Notes: generated by a model not told the origin, from the letters alone. Positions 7,860 to 17,029 are shown, counted from the first letter of the stretch. The stretch: 64,000 nucleotides of DNA from Hymenobacter cavernae (GCF_014641455.1 NZ_BMHT01000002.1:394605-458604), one strand, 5' to 3'. Translations and numbers: made by a program.

Positions 7860-10800
7860 TCAGCGGTTCACTTGCAGCCAGCCCTTCCACGACTCGCCCG
7901 TTTTGGTCAGGATCTGGTAGTAGTAGATGCCGGGAGTGGTAGTCAGGTCGCCCCAACCGCTGGTGTAGTTAGCATTTTCAAAGACCAGCTTTCCCCAGCG
8001 GTTATACATTTTCAGCTGCACCGGCTGGTTGCTCACCTGCGGTGCGAAATGATCGTTCAGGCCATCTTCGTTGGGCGTGATGATGTTGGCAATGAACACC
8101 TCCCGGATGTTAATCGGCTGGGTTAGCTCCTTCTGGCACCCATTGCCGTAGAAAGCGGTCAGCTTCACGGTGTAGTCGCCGGTGGCGGCATAGCGGTGCG
8201 TCGGGGCAGCATCGGAACTGTTTTGGCCGTCGCCAAAATCCCAGAGGTAGCTGGTGGCGCCTTGCGTGTTGTTGAGGAAACTCACCTCCCGGTTGACGTA
8301 TTCGACGGGCTGGCTGGAGAAAGACAACCTAGGTTGGGCATAAATCAGCACCTGCACCTTGGCTTCATTGGTACAACCCGTGAGCGAAGTAGCGCGCACC
8401 GTGTATTGGGTGTTGACTTTGGGCGAGGCAATAACGCTGGGCCCCGAGGTGGTATTCAGCCCCGTAGCCGGCGACCAGGTGATGGAGCTGGTGCTGACCG
8501 GCACAACGGAAAGCGTAACGGAAGCATCCGGGCAGATGCTGCGGTCGGCACCAGGCACGAGCTGCGGCAAGGCTTCTACGTTCACGACCACCGTAGCGCG
8601 GTTGACGCAGCCGGTGGGCAGGTTTGAAATGACGGTATACGTCGTCGTGACGTTGGGCCTGACCGTGACCGTGCGCCCCGTAGTGGCACTCAGGCTAGGG
8701 TCGGGCAGCCAGGAATACGTCACGTCCGGGCTGGTATCGGCGACGGTGAGCGTGGTGGAGCTGCCTGCGCAAATCCGCTGATCGGGCCCCAGGCTAGGTG
8801 GGCCGTACACCAGAATCGTATCGACGGCGGCGGTACTTTTCAGGCAGCCGGCGGGGTCCGTCACGGTCAGGTGTACCAGGTAGCGGCCGGGGTTAGTGTA
8901 CATCGTCGAGACGATGCCAGCACTGGTCGACGTCTGGCCGTTGCCAAAGTCCCAACTGGTCTGCCCCAACGTATTCGGCTGAAAATACATCTGCAACGGC
9001 GCGCAGCCCACGCGGGTGCGGGGTCCGGCCGGGGTAGTCGACGCCACAAAGCTGGCACTCAGCTGCACCACGTCGAGCTTGAAAGCCACGGCACTGCGCA
9101 CGGCGCCCTTGTTGTAGTAAGGCGCCCAGGCATTCGGCGTAACGGGCACCTGCGGCTCGCCGGTGCCGGCGCACACCGTTTGATAGATGACCCCGCGCTT
9201 GTCGAAGCGCGACACCCCGCCGTCGACGTGAAGCGTGCCATTGCCGAAATACGTGCCGTAGAGCAGCTTTCCGGCTCCGGCCGAGAGCTGCATCAGGTAG
9301 AAGTCGCCGTTGACGTTGGCCGCCTCCTTGTTGGTGGGTTGCTGCTGAATGGCATTCGGCGTGATGGGCATGTTCGCGATGTTGGCCCCGTAGCCCGACA
9401 GCATAATCTGTCCGCAATCATCGACCAGAAACGCCGTGGGCGAGATATTCGTGAGCCTACCAGCCAGCGAACCATTACCAATAACCGTGGAAAAACGCGA
9501 AGCCGTCAGTTGGGGGCTGAGCTTGTGAATAAACTGCTGGCTGCCCGGATTCACGTACACGCCCGGCGTAACCGGGTAAGCTCCAGAAGTTTGGCCAAAT
9601 ACATACACCTCGCTCTTGCGGTCGAGCTGCACGAAGTAGGCCTGATCGTAGCCGGAGGTACCTAGGTAGGTAGCCTGCGTGAGCGTGCGGCCGTTTGCCG
9701 CAATGCGCGCCACAAAGCCATCAACCGAATCCTGGTAGCTGGCGTGGTAGCTGCCCGCCACGCCCGGAAAATCGGGGCTGGTGGTGCCGCCGCTCACGAA
9801 CACGTTGTTCAGGCTATCCAGCTGAATCGAATAGGCCGCATCTTCCTGTGCGCCACCTAGGTAGGTGCTCCACGCGATGCCGCTCAGGTTGCCCGGTAGC
9901 TTCGCCACGATGCCGTCGTGGGTGCCTTGTAAGGCCGTCTGGAACCCGCCGACGATGGGAAAATTGCCGGATGAGGTGGAAGAAGCTAGGTAAATATTGT
10001 CCTGGCTATCGACGGCAATATCACCTCGATAGTTGTCACCTAGGTTTTTCGACAAAGCGCCCCCCGACGACTCATCCAGCAGCTGTCCATCGATGGCGCT
10101 GCCCCCGAGGTAGGTAGAGGCAAGCAGCGCAGTGCCCTTTGGGTTTAGCTTGCAAAGCACAATGTCCGCCTGCCCGTTAATCGTGCGGTTGAAAGCGCCG
10201 GCCGTAGTCGGGAAGTCGTCCGACGTGGTGGAGCCGTAGATGATCAGGTTGCCGGCATGATCTACCAGCAAGCTATGCGGCTGCTCCACGCTCGTGCCAC
10301 CTAGGTAGGTGGCATACACCCGACTGGCTTCACCCGACGAGCGTGGATCAAATTTCATGATAGTAATGTCTTGCGTACCCGCAAACGTCATGCTATAAGC
10401 ACCCAATGTGGCTGGATACCCCACGTTGAAGGTCATGCTGCCGCAGTACAGGTTGCCCTGGTCATCGTAGGTGGCCGAGAAGCCCCAGTTCATAGCCGTG
10501 GAGCCGGAGTAGCTGGAATACACCAGCACCGGGTCGATAACGAGCGGCACCGCCCGGTCGTAGCCCTGCGGCAGCTGAAACGAGACGATACCATGAGGGT
10601 CCAGCACGTAGTTGCAGGCTACCGGCACCGAGCGGCCACCTAGCTTTTGGTACGCCACCGGCCGCTGCTCCACCACCTTCCCCACGGAGGTAGTGATGTG
10701 CAGGGCGCCATCTACTACGCGCAGCTGCTGCTGGCCCTCGTAGTGCAGGCGGATATTTCTGGGGTCGGCGCCGACACCTAGCTCGAAATCGTATTCCAAC

Positions 10801-11315
10801 TGGTCGTCGTGGGTGTAAAAGCGCAGGTTGGTGCCTTTGTACAGCTCCTGGTAGCGCACCTCGTTGTAAGCGGGCACGTGGCTGGCCCAGCGCTTTGGGT
10901 CGTTGCCCAGGAAATAGTTGGTTTCATTGCCGGTTGCGGCCTCGCCCTGCACCGGAGCACCTAGGTTAGCGCCCTCAAACGTGACGGAATACGCATGCGC
11001 TTTGATGCGTTGCGCCGCGTGCCCGCCAGCATCCGTGTGGTGCTGCGCCAGCGCTTTTACATCATAGAGTGCCTGGGTGATGCGTCCTTTCTCCAGAAAC
11101 AAGCGTCCGCCCGGCACATCGGCGGCAAACAGCACCGGGCTAGGCCACTGGTTATGGTTGGCCACAAACTGCAAGGGCTGGTTAGGCGGCGCACTTGCCA
11201 CTTTCGCGGCGGGCTGGGCCAGCACCGGCTCTAGTAAAAAGAAACTTGCAAGTAAGAATCCAACCAACCGGCCAGAGCGACCGACGAGCGTAGAAAGACG
11301 CATAGACAATGACAA
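7860..11315 (-). CDS. T9SS cargo: SBBP-repeat/PKD surface protein with gliding-type CTD
   Basis: This is a secreted or surface-anchored protein of 1151 residues. It begins with a signal peptide (hydrophobic stretch about 17-32, cleavage near VLAQ), followed by an N-terminal domain typical of SBBP proteins (FVANHNQWPSPVLFAADV). Many beta-propeller repeats follow, with recurring YLGG and DSxxNxY motifs (about 270-700). Two PKD-like domains (SWDFGNGQTS near 790 and YLWDFGDGQNSS near 1040) are separated by Ig-like repeats. The end is a C-terminal domain with ITPNEDGLNDHF and MYNRWGKLVFE, the gliding motility-associated (type B) sorting signal. GldJ and SprF homologues at 31.6-34 kb fit export by T9SS. 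Adhesion or matrix binding is inferred. Confidence 0.92.
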   Translation of the reverse strand: MSLSMRLSTLVGRSGRLVGFLLASFFLLEPVLAQPAAKVASAPPNQPLQFVANHNQWPSPVLFAADVPGGRLFLEKGRITQALYDVKALAQHHTDAGGHAAQRIKAHAYSVTFEGANLGAPVQGEAATGNETNYFLGNDPKRWASHVPAYNEVRYQELYKGTNLRFYTHDDQLEYDFELGVGADPRNIRLHYEGQQQLRVVDGALHITTSVGKVVEQRPVAYQKLGGRSVPVACNYVLDPHGIVSFQLPQGYDRAVPLVIDPVLVYSSYSGSTAMNWGFSATYDDQGNLYCGSMTFNVGYPATLGAYSMTFAGTQDITIMKFDPRSSGEASRVYATYLGGTSVEQPHSLLVDHAGNLIIYGSTTSDDFPTTAGAFNRTINGQADIVLCKLNPKGTALLASTYLGGSAIDGQLLDESSGGALSKNLGDNYRGDIAVDSQDNIYLASSTSSGNFPIVGGFQTALQGTHDGIVAKLPGNLSGIAWSTYLGGAQEDAAYSIQLDSLNNVFVSGGTTSPDFPGVAGSYHASYQDSVDGFVARIAANGRTLTQATYLGTSGYDQAYFVQLDRKSEVYVFGQTSGAYPVTPGVYVNPGSQQFIHKLSPQLTASRFSTVIGNGSLAGRLTNISPTAFLVDDCGQIMLSGYGANIANMPITPNAIQQQPTNKEAANVNGDFYLMQLSAGAGKLLYGTYFGNGTLHVDGGVSRFDKRGVIYQTVCAGTGEPQVPVTPNAWAPYYNKGAVRSAVAFKLDVVQLSASFVASTTPAGPRTRVGCAPLQMYFQPNTLGQTSWDFGNGQTSTSAGIVSTMYTNPGRYLVHLTVTDPAGCLKSTAAVDTILVYGPPSLGPDQRICAGSSTTLTVADTSPDVTYSWLPDPSLSATTGRTVTVRPNVTTTYTVISNLPTGCVNRATVVVNVEALPQLVPGADRSICPDASVTLSVVPVSTSSITWSPATGLNTTSGPSVIASPKVNTQYTVRATSLTGCTNEAKVQVLIYAQPRLSFSSQPVEYVNREVSFLNNTQGATSYLWDFGDGQNSSDAAPTHRYAATGDYTVKLTAFYGNGCQKELTQPINIREVFIANIITPNEDGLNDHFAPQVSNQPVQLKMYNRWGKLVFENANYTSGWGDLTTTPGIYYYQILTKTGESWKGWLQVNR

Positions 11316-11546
11316 GCTAAATGAATAACCTAGGGCATACTGCCGCTGAGTAAAGCTAAGGATTCCTAAGCGTCTGACTTATACTATATCCAGATTAAAT
11401 ATTATATTGTTTCTAGCTAAAAGCCAGGTAGAGCACTCCCTGGAAGCCGCCGGTAATGATTACGCAGGAGTTCGTTGGAGGAAACAGTACAGCCAGTGGA
11501 AGTACCTCAGAGGCTTCTCCTTGATAGTCGTTTTTCGCCCACGGAA

Positions 11547-12116
11547 CTATTTGGACTTCAGCTGCTGGTCGGCTAGTGCTATGAGTTCAGCAATTCGGTT
11601 TTGCCGAGTCGCGGGCCGTTTGGCTAGCACCAGCCGTTGCAGGATGTTTCGTTTGTCGGTGCGGCTTAAGCCTAAAAAGTAGCTCTTGGCATTTGGTCGT
11701 CGTTGCAGCGCCTGCTCCAGGTCCGCGGGAAGGATCAGTGCCTCTACGTCGTCTAAAATCGTCCACGAGCCGTTTTGCTTGGCAGTTTCGATGCTGTCGA
11801 GGCCGGCTTGCGTCATCATGCCTTCGGCAATTAGCCGTTGAATCTTCTCTTTGTTGACTCTGGACCAGCCACTTTTCGGTTTTCGGCGACTGAAAAACTG
11901 CCGGTATTTTTCGTCGTCTATTGGTTTGGCTTGGCTATCAATCCAGCCAAAACACAGGGCTTCGTCAACGGCTTCGCTCCAGGTCAGAGTGGGCGTGGCC
12001 GATTTCTTTTTGTGATACACCAACCAGACGGACTGCTTTTTATCGTGGTGCTCTTGCAGCCACGCGCGCCAGTGTTGGCGGTTGGTAGGACAAAACGTTT
12101 CCAATTCTTCTGCCAT
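11547..12116 (-). CDS. YdeI/OmpD-associated family protein
   Basis: This 189-residue cytosolic protein matches the YdeI/OmpD-associated family in length and in the motifs WRAWLQEHH, VDEALCFGWIDSQ, FSRRKPKSGWSRVNKEK and NWSI-like positions. The C-terminal half carries the family feature of a basic helix region (FLGLSRTDKRNIL). The family has been linked to bacteriocin protection and stress in enterobacteria, but its biochemical role is not established. It is a single gene with no operon partner. The 231 bp between it and the preceding gene hold no recognisable gene. Confidence 0.85.
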   Translation of the reverse strand: MAEELETFCPTNRQHWRAWLQEHHDKKQSVWLVYHKKKSATPTLTWSEAVDEALCFGWIDSQAKPIDDEKYRQFFSRRKPKSGWSRVNKEKIQRLIAEGMMTQAGLDSIETAKQNGSWTILDDVEALILPADLEQALQRRPNAKSYFLGLSRTDKRNILQRLVLAKRPATRQNRIAELIALADQQLKSK

Positions 12117-12280
12117 GATCGTGGGCTAGGTTGGCTTACTAGTAGTCTGTAAAAGACCTAGGTTGCTTACGCCAACAAAACTCGCCACCCGCACTGACAA
12201 CCCTATGTCAGCTGCTTAGCTGAGCACACGAAATAAGGCTCAAAACTGCCTGCTGAACTGCTAAATCACTCCTACAACAA

Positions 12281-12320
12281 AGCCCCGCTTTCTATTGCCA
12301 ATCAATAGAAAGCGGGGCTT
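12281..12320. terminator. Intrinsic terminator of glyS
   Basis: A 17-bp perfect stem (AGCCCCGCTTTCTATTG and its complement) with a 5-nt loop lies just beyond the glyS stop. On the minus strand the stem is followed by TTTGTTG, a modest T-tract. Confidence 0.85.
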
Positions 12321-12346
12321 ACGTGATGAAGCTAACCTAGCCTAGG

Positions 12347-13864
12347 TTACAGCTGCTCGAAAATGCGGCGGAAGCTCACGGCCTCACCGATATAAGAGCG
12401 TAGCTCCGAAATCGGCATGCGGGTCTGCTCGCGGGAGTCGCGGTGGCGCACGGTCACGGTGTCGTCTTCCAGCGTCTGATGGTCGACGGCGATGCAGAAG
12501 GGCGTGCCAATCAGGTCCTGGCGCGTGTAGCGCTTGCCGATGGCGTCGCGGTCTTCGTAGATCAGGCGGAAATCGTGGCGCAGCTCGTCGAAAATCTGCT
12601 CGGCTTTCTCGGGCAAACCGTCTTTGCGCACCAGCGGGAAAATGGCGGCTTTTATCGGTGCCAGAGCCGGATGCAGCTTCAGGAAGGTGCGCGTCTTGGT
12701 CTGCTCCTTCTCGCCTTCGCCTTCCGTAATGGTTTCCTCCGTGAAGGCCTGGCACAGCGTAGCCAGGAACAGGCGGTCAGCGCCGACGGAGGTTTCCACC
12801 ACATAAGGCACGTAGTTGCCGTAGGGTTTGCCGGTTTCGGGGTCCAGGTCGTTGTCGAAGTACTGCTGCTTTTTCTTTGACAGCGCCTGGTGCTGCGAAA
12901 GGTCGAAGTCGGTGCGGGAGTGAATGCCTTCGATTTCCTTGAAGCCAAACGGGAATTCAAACTCGATGTCCACGGCGGCGTTGGCGTAGTGGGCCAGCTT
13001 ATCGTGGTCGTGGAAGCGGAGCTTTTCAGCGGGCAGACCGACGGCCTGGTGCCAGCGGTGCCGCGTTTCTTTCCACTTGTTGTACCACTCCATCTCGCTG
13101 CCAGGGCGGATGAAGAATTGCATTTCCATCTGCTCGAATTCGCGCATCCGGAAAATGAACTGCCGGGCCACAATCTCGTTGCGGAAGGCCTTGCCAATCT
13201 GGGCGATACCAAACGGAATCTTCATCCGCGCCGACTTCTGCACGTTCAGGAAGTTCACGAAAATGCCTTGGGCGGTTTCGGGGCGCAGGTAAATCTGGGC
13301 GGCGTCGCCTTCCACTGCGCTGCCCTGCGTCGAGTACATCAGGTTGAACTGGCGCACGTCGGTCCAGTTGGCGGTGCCCGATACGGGGCAGGTAATCTTA
13401 TAGTCGATAATGAGCTGGCGCACACCACCTAGGTCTTCAGCCGTCAGCAGGCGGCCCATGTCGGCCAGCAGGATGTCGGCGCCGGCCTGGTCGCCTTGCT
13501 TGGCCAACTCGGCTGCTTTGTCTTCGATGAGCACGTCGGCGCGGTAGCGCTTCTTCGAGTCCAGGTTGTCGATGAGCGGGTCGTTGAAGCCATCAACGTG
13601 ACCGGAAGCTTTCCAGGTCAGCGGGTGCATGAAGATGGCCGCATCAATGCCCACCACGTTCTGGTTGAGCTGGGTCATGGCCCGCCACCACAGCTGCTTC
13701 AGGTTGTTCTTCAGCTCTACGCCGTTGGGGCCATAGTCGTACACGGCCGCCAGACCATCGTAGATTTCGGACGACGGAAATACGAAGCCGTATTCCTTGG
13801 CGTGGGCCACAATGTCCTTGAGTTGGGTATTTTCGAGGGAAGGTTTTTGCGTCGGATTGCTCAT
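12347..13864 (-). CDS. glyS: Glycyl-tRNA synthetase, class II dimeric type
   Basis: This class IIa alpha2-type enzyme charges tRNA-Gly. The 505 residues match the single-chain form. Class II motifs are visible: the FVFPSSEIYDGL start, the motif 2 region (RPETAQGIFVNF and FRNEIVARQFIFRMREFEQME) and motif 3 (VVETSVGADRLFLA). The C-terminal anticodon domain includes RRDFRLIY-like and YTRQDLIGTPFCIAVD segments. It is monocistronic, with its own terminator and a -7 box at the start codon. The start is secure because the protein begins within the usual family range. Confidence 0.97.
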   Translation of the reverse strand: MSNPTQKPSLENTQLKDIVAHAKEYGFVFPSSEIYDGLAAVYDYGPNGVELKNNLKQLWWRAMTQLNQNVVGIDAAIFMHPLTWKASGHVDGFNDPLIDNLDSKKRYRADVLIEDKAAELAKQGDQAGADILLADMGRLLTAEDLGGVRQLIIDYKITCPVSGTANWTDVRQFNLMYSTQGSAVEGDAAQIYLRPETAQGIFVNFLNVQKSARMKIPFGIAQIGKAFRNEIVARQFIFRMREFEQMEMQFFIRPGSEMEWYNKWKETRHRWHQAVGLPAEKLRFHDHDKLAHYANAAVDIEFEFPFGFKEIEGIHSRTDFDLSQHQALSKKKQQYFDNDLDPETGKPYGNYVPYVVETSVGADRLFLATLCQAFTEETITEGEGEKEQTKTRTFLKLHPALAPIKAAIFPLVRKDGLPEKAEQIFDELRHDFRLIYEDRDAIGKRYTRQDLIGTPFCIAVDHQTLEDDTVTVRHRDSREQTRMPISELRSYIGEAVSFRRIFEQL

Positions 13865-13869
13865 AGCTG

Positions 13870-13877
13870 CAAAAGTA
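13870..13877 (-). promoter_or_regulatory. -7 box immediately upstream of glyS
   Basis: The minus strand reads TACTTTTG, a full TAnnTTTG match ending 5 nt before the ATG at 13864. Transcription would begin within a few bases of the start codon, so the mRNA may be leaderless. No -33 TTG is evident. Confidence 0.45.
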
Positions 13878-14003
13878 GACCGCTGATTTTTATGATTCTA
13901 GTCCTAAGCTAGTATGGGGTCATTTTAACCCGGCACAATAGTCAGCTTTTTGAGTCTTCGTTACGTTACTATACGCACCAGACCTAGGTTAGCCCCACAG
14001 CCG

Positions 14004-14164
14004 GTCATTTCGACCAACGGGAGAAATCTCGCGTGCAATGCTAACTTCAATCATGAGGATTCCCATCACAACCTTTGCACGCGAGATGTTTCAACAAGCG
14101 GACGCCAGATGAAGCATGACGTTCTAACGGAGCACGCGAGATTTCTCCCGTTGGTCGAAATGAC
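14004..14164. repeat. Inverted repeat, GTCATTTCGACC family, copy 1
   Basis: Two 33-bp arms (14004-14036 and 14132-14164), starting GTCATTTCGACCAACGGGAG, are exact reverse complements. A degenerate third copy (GCACGCGAGATGTTTC) lies in the centre. The identical arm recurs at 62692-62784. It occupies most of the 448-bp gap between glyS and the phosphate transporter gene; nothing else but the promoter at 14246-14275 is seen there. Confidence 0.95.
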
Positions 14165-14245
14165 GTTCAATTCACTGCCTCCGGCAATTGAACCTAGGTC
14201 TGTTCAGCGTCATAAAAATCAGTGGTTCGTAACAATTTCATAATC

Positions 14246-14275
14246 TTGCCGCCTTTGCGGGCCAACCTACCTTTG
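14246..14275 (+). promoter_or_regulatory. Promoter of the phosphate transporter gene
   Basis: TTG at 14246-14248 and TACCTTTG at 14268-14275 are separated by 19 nt, a full match to the Bacteroidota vegetative promoter pattern (TTG-N19-TAnnTTTG). The predicted start site is about 30 nt before the ATG at 14313. Confidence 0.65.
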
Positions 14276-14312
14276 ACTGCCCAAAATTTGATTTTACTTT
14301 AACTCACCCCTT

Positions 14313-15713
14313 ATGCTTGGCTTAGAGCCTCATGTGCTGCTGATGCTGCTTGCCTGTTTGCTGGCAGCCTGCGCCTTCGAATTTGTCAACGGTTTCCACG
14401 ACACGGCCAACGCCGTGGCGACGGTTATCTACACCAACACCCTGCGGCCGTGGGTGGCGGTTATCTGGTCGGCCTTCTGGAATTTTATCGGCGTGTTTGC
14501 CGGCGGTATTGGGGTTGCGATGGGCATCGTGTACCTGCTGCCCGTCGAGAGCCTCGTCGACCAGAACGTGTACCACGGCATTGCGATGGTGGGCGCGCTT
14601 ATCGTGGCGGCCATCATCTGGAACGTTGGCACTTGGTACTACGGCCTGCCGTCGTCCAGTTCCCATGCCCTCATTGGTTCTATCCTAGGGGTGGGCATTG
14701 CGTTTTCCTTTTTGCCCGACTCGCGCGGCGCCGCCGTCAACTGGACCAAAGCGGGCGAAACTGGCCTGGCGCTGCTGATCAGCCCCATTTTCGGCTTTTC
14801 GCTCACCATCGTGATGATGTTTTTGCTGAAGCGCTTTATCCGCAGCAAAGCCATCTTCAAGGAGCCGCACAAGCGTAAGCCCCCGCCCCTCTGGATTCGC
14901 CTGATCCTGATCGTGACCTGTACGCTGGTGAGCTTTTTCCACGGCTCCAACGACGGCCAGAAAGGTGTAGGCCTGGTGATGCTGATTCTGATCGGTATCG
15001 TGCCCACGTTCTATGCCCTCAACAAAGACCTGAACCCGCTGGACATGCGCGACTCGCTGACGAAGGTGGAGCAGGTACTGCGTAAAGTAAATCCGGCGGA
15101 GTTGAGCGCCACCGATCAGCAGTTACTAGCTGATTCTAAAAAGCAGACGGACGACCTAGACCGCATCTTCGCCGGCAAAACCAGCATCGATCAGCTCCCG
15201 CAAAACACGCGCTTCGAGATTCGTCGCGACATTCTGCTGCTCAACAACCGGGCTTCCAAGCTGGTAGCCAGCAAGCAGCTCCCCATCAGCACCGCCGACC
15301 GTGAGCAGTACGACTCAGCCATCAAGGAGATGCGCACCTTCACCGACTACGCCCCGAAATGGGTGCTGATCATCGTGTCGGTTTCGCTGGGCCTAGGTAC
15401 CATGATCGGCTGGCAGCGCATCGTGAAAACCATTGGCGAGCGAATCGGCAAAGAGCACCTGACCTACGCGCAAGGCGCTTCCTCGGAGCTGGTAGCCGCC
15501 AGCATGATTGGCATGAGCACGGCCTTCGGCTTGCCCACCAGCACCACCCACGTACTGTCGTCCGCCATTGCCGGCTCGATGGTGGCTAACCGCGGCATCA
15601 AGAACCTGAACCCACAGATGGTGCGCAACATTGCGCTGGCCTGGGTACTCACCCTGCCCGTCACGATGTTCCTGGCCGGCGGCATCTTTCTGCTGTTCCG
15701 CGCTATTCTTTAA
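14313..15713 (+). CDS. Inorganic phosphate transporter, PiT family
   Basis: This inner-membrane symporter for inorganic phosphate has 466 residues. It carries the duplicated family signature, first as FVNGFHDTANAVATVIYT (about 24-41) and later as GLPTSTTHVLSSAIAGSM (about 405-422), with a third HGSNDGQKG motif near 210. Around ten hydrophobic helices surround a soluble central segment of roughly 110 residues (about 235-345), a layout common in Bacteroidota PiT proteins. It is a single gene with its own promoter and terminator. No PhoU-like partner is adjacent. Confidence 0.95.
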   Translation: MLGLEPHVLLMLLACLLAACAFEFVNGFHDTANAVATVIYTNTLRPWVAVIWSAFWNFIGVFAGGIGVAMGIVYLLPVESLVDQNVYHGIAMVGALIVAAIIWNVGTWYYGLPSSSSHALIGSILGVGIAFSFLPDSRGAAVNWTKAGETGLALLISPIFGFSLTIVMMFLLKRFIRSKAIFKEPHKRKPPPLWIRLILIVTCTLVSFFHGSNDGQKGVGLVMLILIGIVPTFYALNKDLNPLDMRDSLTKVEQVLRKVNPAELSATDQQLLADSKKQTDDLDRIFAGKTSIDQLPQNTRFEIRRDILLLNNRASKLVASKQLPISTADREQYDSAIKEMRTFTDYAPKWVLIIVSVSLGLGTMIGWQRIVKTIGERIGKEHLTYAQGASSELVAASMIGMSTAFGLPTSTTHVLSSAIAGSMVANRGIKNLNPQMVRNIALAWVLTLPVTMFLAGGIFLLFRAIL

Positions 15714-15740
15714 GCTGGACAACAATCTTGGAATTACAAC

Positions 15741-15771
15741 AAAAAAGCCGCTCCTGAAGAGCGGCTTTTTT
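15741..15771 (+). terminator. Intrinsic terminator after the PiT gene
   Basis: The stem AAGCCGCTC/GAGCGGCTT is flanked by A6 and T6. It lies 27 nt beyond the stop codon of the transporter. Confidence 0.92.
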
Positions 15772-15863
15772 GCCTTTAGTACTTTTGAAGTGCAAAACCA
15801 AATAGGATTACAAATTATCTTTATTCAGGAAAGACTTCTCTAATACTACGGGTTATGAGTGAG

Positions 15864-15906
15864 TTATCCACTTATCCACACCCAAAAAGCTAGGTTTTGT
15901 GGATAA
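15864..15906. other. DnaA-box trio (outlying oriC cluster)
   Basis: Two perfect DnaA boxes (TTATCCACA at 15872-15880 and its complement at 15898-15906) face each other across 17 bp. A one-mismatch box (TTATCCACT) lies at 15864-15872. They sit between the PiT terminator and the next gene and are separated by two small genes from the main cluster at 17.3-17.75 kb. Confidence 0.7.
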
Positions 15907-15913
15907 CTCAGAC

Positions 15914-16399
15914 CTAGCTTGGCCATTGGACTTCCAAGTCATCGTTGATGAACACACCGAAGTTGACGAACTGTAGCTCATCCTCATCAAAGTAAAGGTC
16001 AATCATTTCCTTTTCGTAGGAGAGGCGCACTTCGCCAGTATCCATCTTTTCTATCTCGCTGGTTTCGTGGCCGTGGCGGCGCATTAGGTCCTGAATTTCC
16101 TGCTGCGACTTGCCATGAATCTGCTCGCCGTAGAGACGCATATCGGGGTCGTCGGTTTCGATGCAGCTCAGGCGGTAGTCGTCTTCCCGGTCGAAGTACA
16201 GCGAGTAACCCTCGTCGAGGTAGTTCCAAGCCTGGTGCTCAAACTCGTCGTCTTCGTCCGATTCTTCGATTTCTTCCGGTTCGCCCATCAGGGCGCGAAC
16301 CTCGTCCATGGAAGCACCAAACCGGAGCGGACCCATGCCGGTGCCTAGCACGATTTCGTTTTCTGCCGTACCGGCTGATTGGGGTTGGGGCGTTTGCAT
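15914..16399 (-). CDS. Acidic hypothetical protein
   Basis: This 161-residue, strongly acidic cytosolic protein is of unknown function. It opens with a GTGMGPLRFGASMDEVRALMG segment resembling the short helix-binding motif of small MGMT/SmpA-like or immunity-type proteins, followed by Asp/Glu-rich stretches (about 50-62) and a beta-rich end (VRLSYEKEMIDLYF). The start at 16399 is chosen, because the longer frame up to 16726 runs antiparallel through the neighbouring gene's coding DNA. A near -7 box (TACCTTTA) lies at 16429-16436. It lies between two DnaA-box clusters. Confidence 0.75.
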   Translation of the reverse strand: MQTPQPQSAGTAENEIVLGTGMGPLRFGASMDEVRALMGEPEEIEESDEDDEFEHQAWNYLDEGYSLYFDREDDYRLSCIETDDPDMRLYGEQIHGKSQQEIQDLMRRHGHETSEIEKMDTGEVRLSYEKEMIDLYFDEDELQFVNFGVFINDDLEVQWPS

Positions 16400-16448
16400 A
16401 GCGTTAGGCAAGTAGTGTTTTGGGAAGTTAAAGGTAGGTATTCGGCGG

Positions 16449-16940
16449 TCAGCGGCCGTACTGCGTCTCAAATAAGGCCCGCTGCTGCACGTACTCGGGG
16501 TGGTGCTGAGCGTCGTCCCATTTCTGCTTGAAGATGGCCGCAGCGGCTGCTTTCTCAGGGTCTTCGGGGGCGCGGGGCAGCTCGGCGCGGCCGTGGGCGC
16601 CGCTCTGGCCTTTCTTATCGGCGGGCACGGGGCCGTCGTATTTCTTGCCGCCGCGGTGGTTGGCGTAGCGCCGGGCCCTGGTGAAGCCCATTTGCAGGAA
16701 CTTGCGTGCCATGTCGGCGCCCACAAAATCCTCGGCTTTCAGGTAAGCCAGAAACAGCTCATAGATGCGCTCCGATGATTCCTGGGCTACCTCGGGCGTG
16801 CGAAAGCGCCAGTGCGGCAGAATCTCCGACTTGTACGGCTCCACCAGCAGCACGCCCTGCTCGCCCTTGCCCACGCGGTACAGCTCCGGCTGCCGCCGAA
16901 AGTCGGTGGTGTGGAAATCTAGGTTGTAGTCGAAGGGCAT
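16449..16940 (-). CDS. DUF4385 family protein
   Basis: This 163-residue protein belongs to the DUF4385 family. It begins MPFDYNLDFHTTDFRRQP and carries the conserved GKGEQGVLLVEPYKSEILP, ARKFLQMGFTRARRYANH and GGKKYDGPVP blocks. Family function is unknown. The start at 16940 matches the family beginning; the upstream in-frame start at 17012 adds residues unlike the family. The C-terminal Ala/Glu/Lys-rich part is variable. It is transcribed away from the candidate oriC, with the acidic protein gene 49 nt downstream. Confidence 0.9.
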   Translation of the reverse strand: MPFDYNLDFHTTDFRRQPELYRVGKGEQGVLLVEPYKSEILPHWRFRTPEVAQESSERIYELFLAYLKAEDFVGADMARKFLQMGFTRARRYANHRGGKKYDGPVPADKKGQSGAHGRAELPRAPEDPEKAAAAAIFKQKWDDAQHHPEYVQQRALFETQYGR

Positions 16941-17029
16941 AAACGCAGCGCAGCTGTTGCGTCTTATACGCCAAGTCAGGGTTCGATAGCTAGCTTCTCC
17001 ATGGTTTTCCACATCTGCTTATGTGGAAA

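Noticed and set aside
8871..9665. A 264-codon plus-strand frame inside the T9SS cargo gene
   Set aside because: Arg/His-rich antisense translation of repeated coding DNA; no domain.
11329..11546. Possible gene remnant upstream of the YdeI-like gene
   Set aside because: Short frames here show no convincing family text; the segment is left as intergenic DNA with no recognised content.
15914..16726. Longer version of the acidic protein frame starting at 16726
   Set aside because: The first about 109 codons run through the DUF4385 coding sequence in another frame and read as low-complexity Pro/Thr/Ser; the start at 16399 fits.
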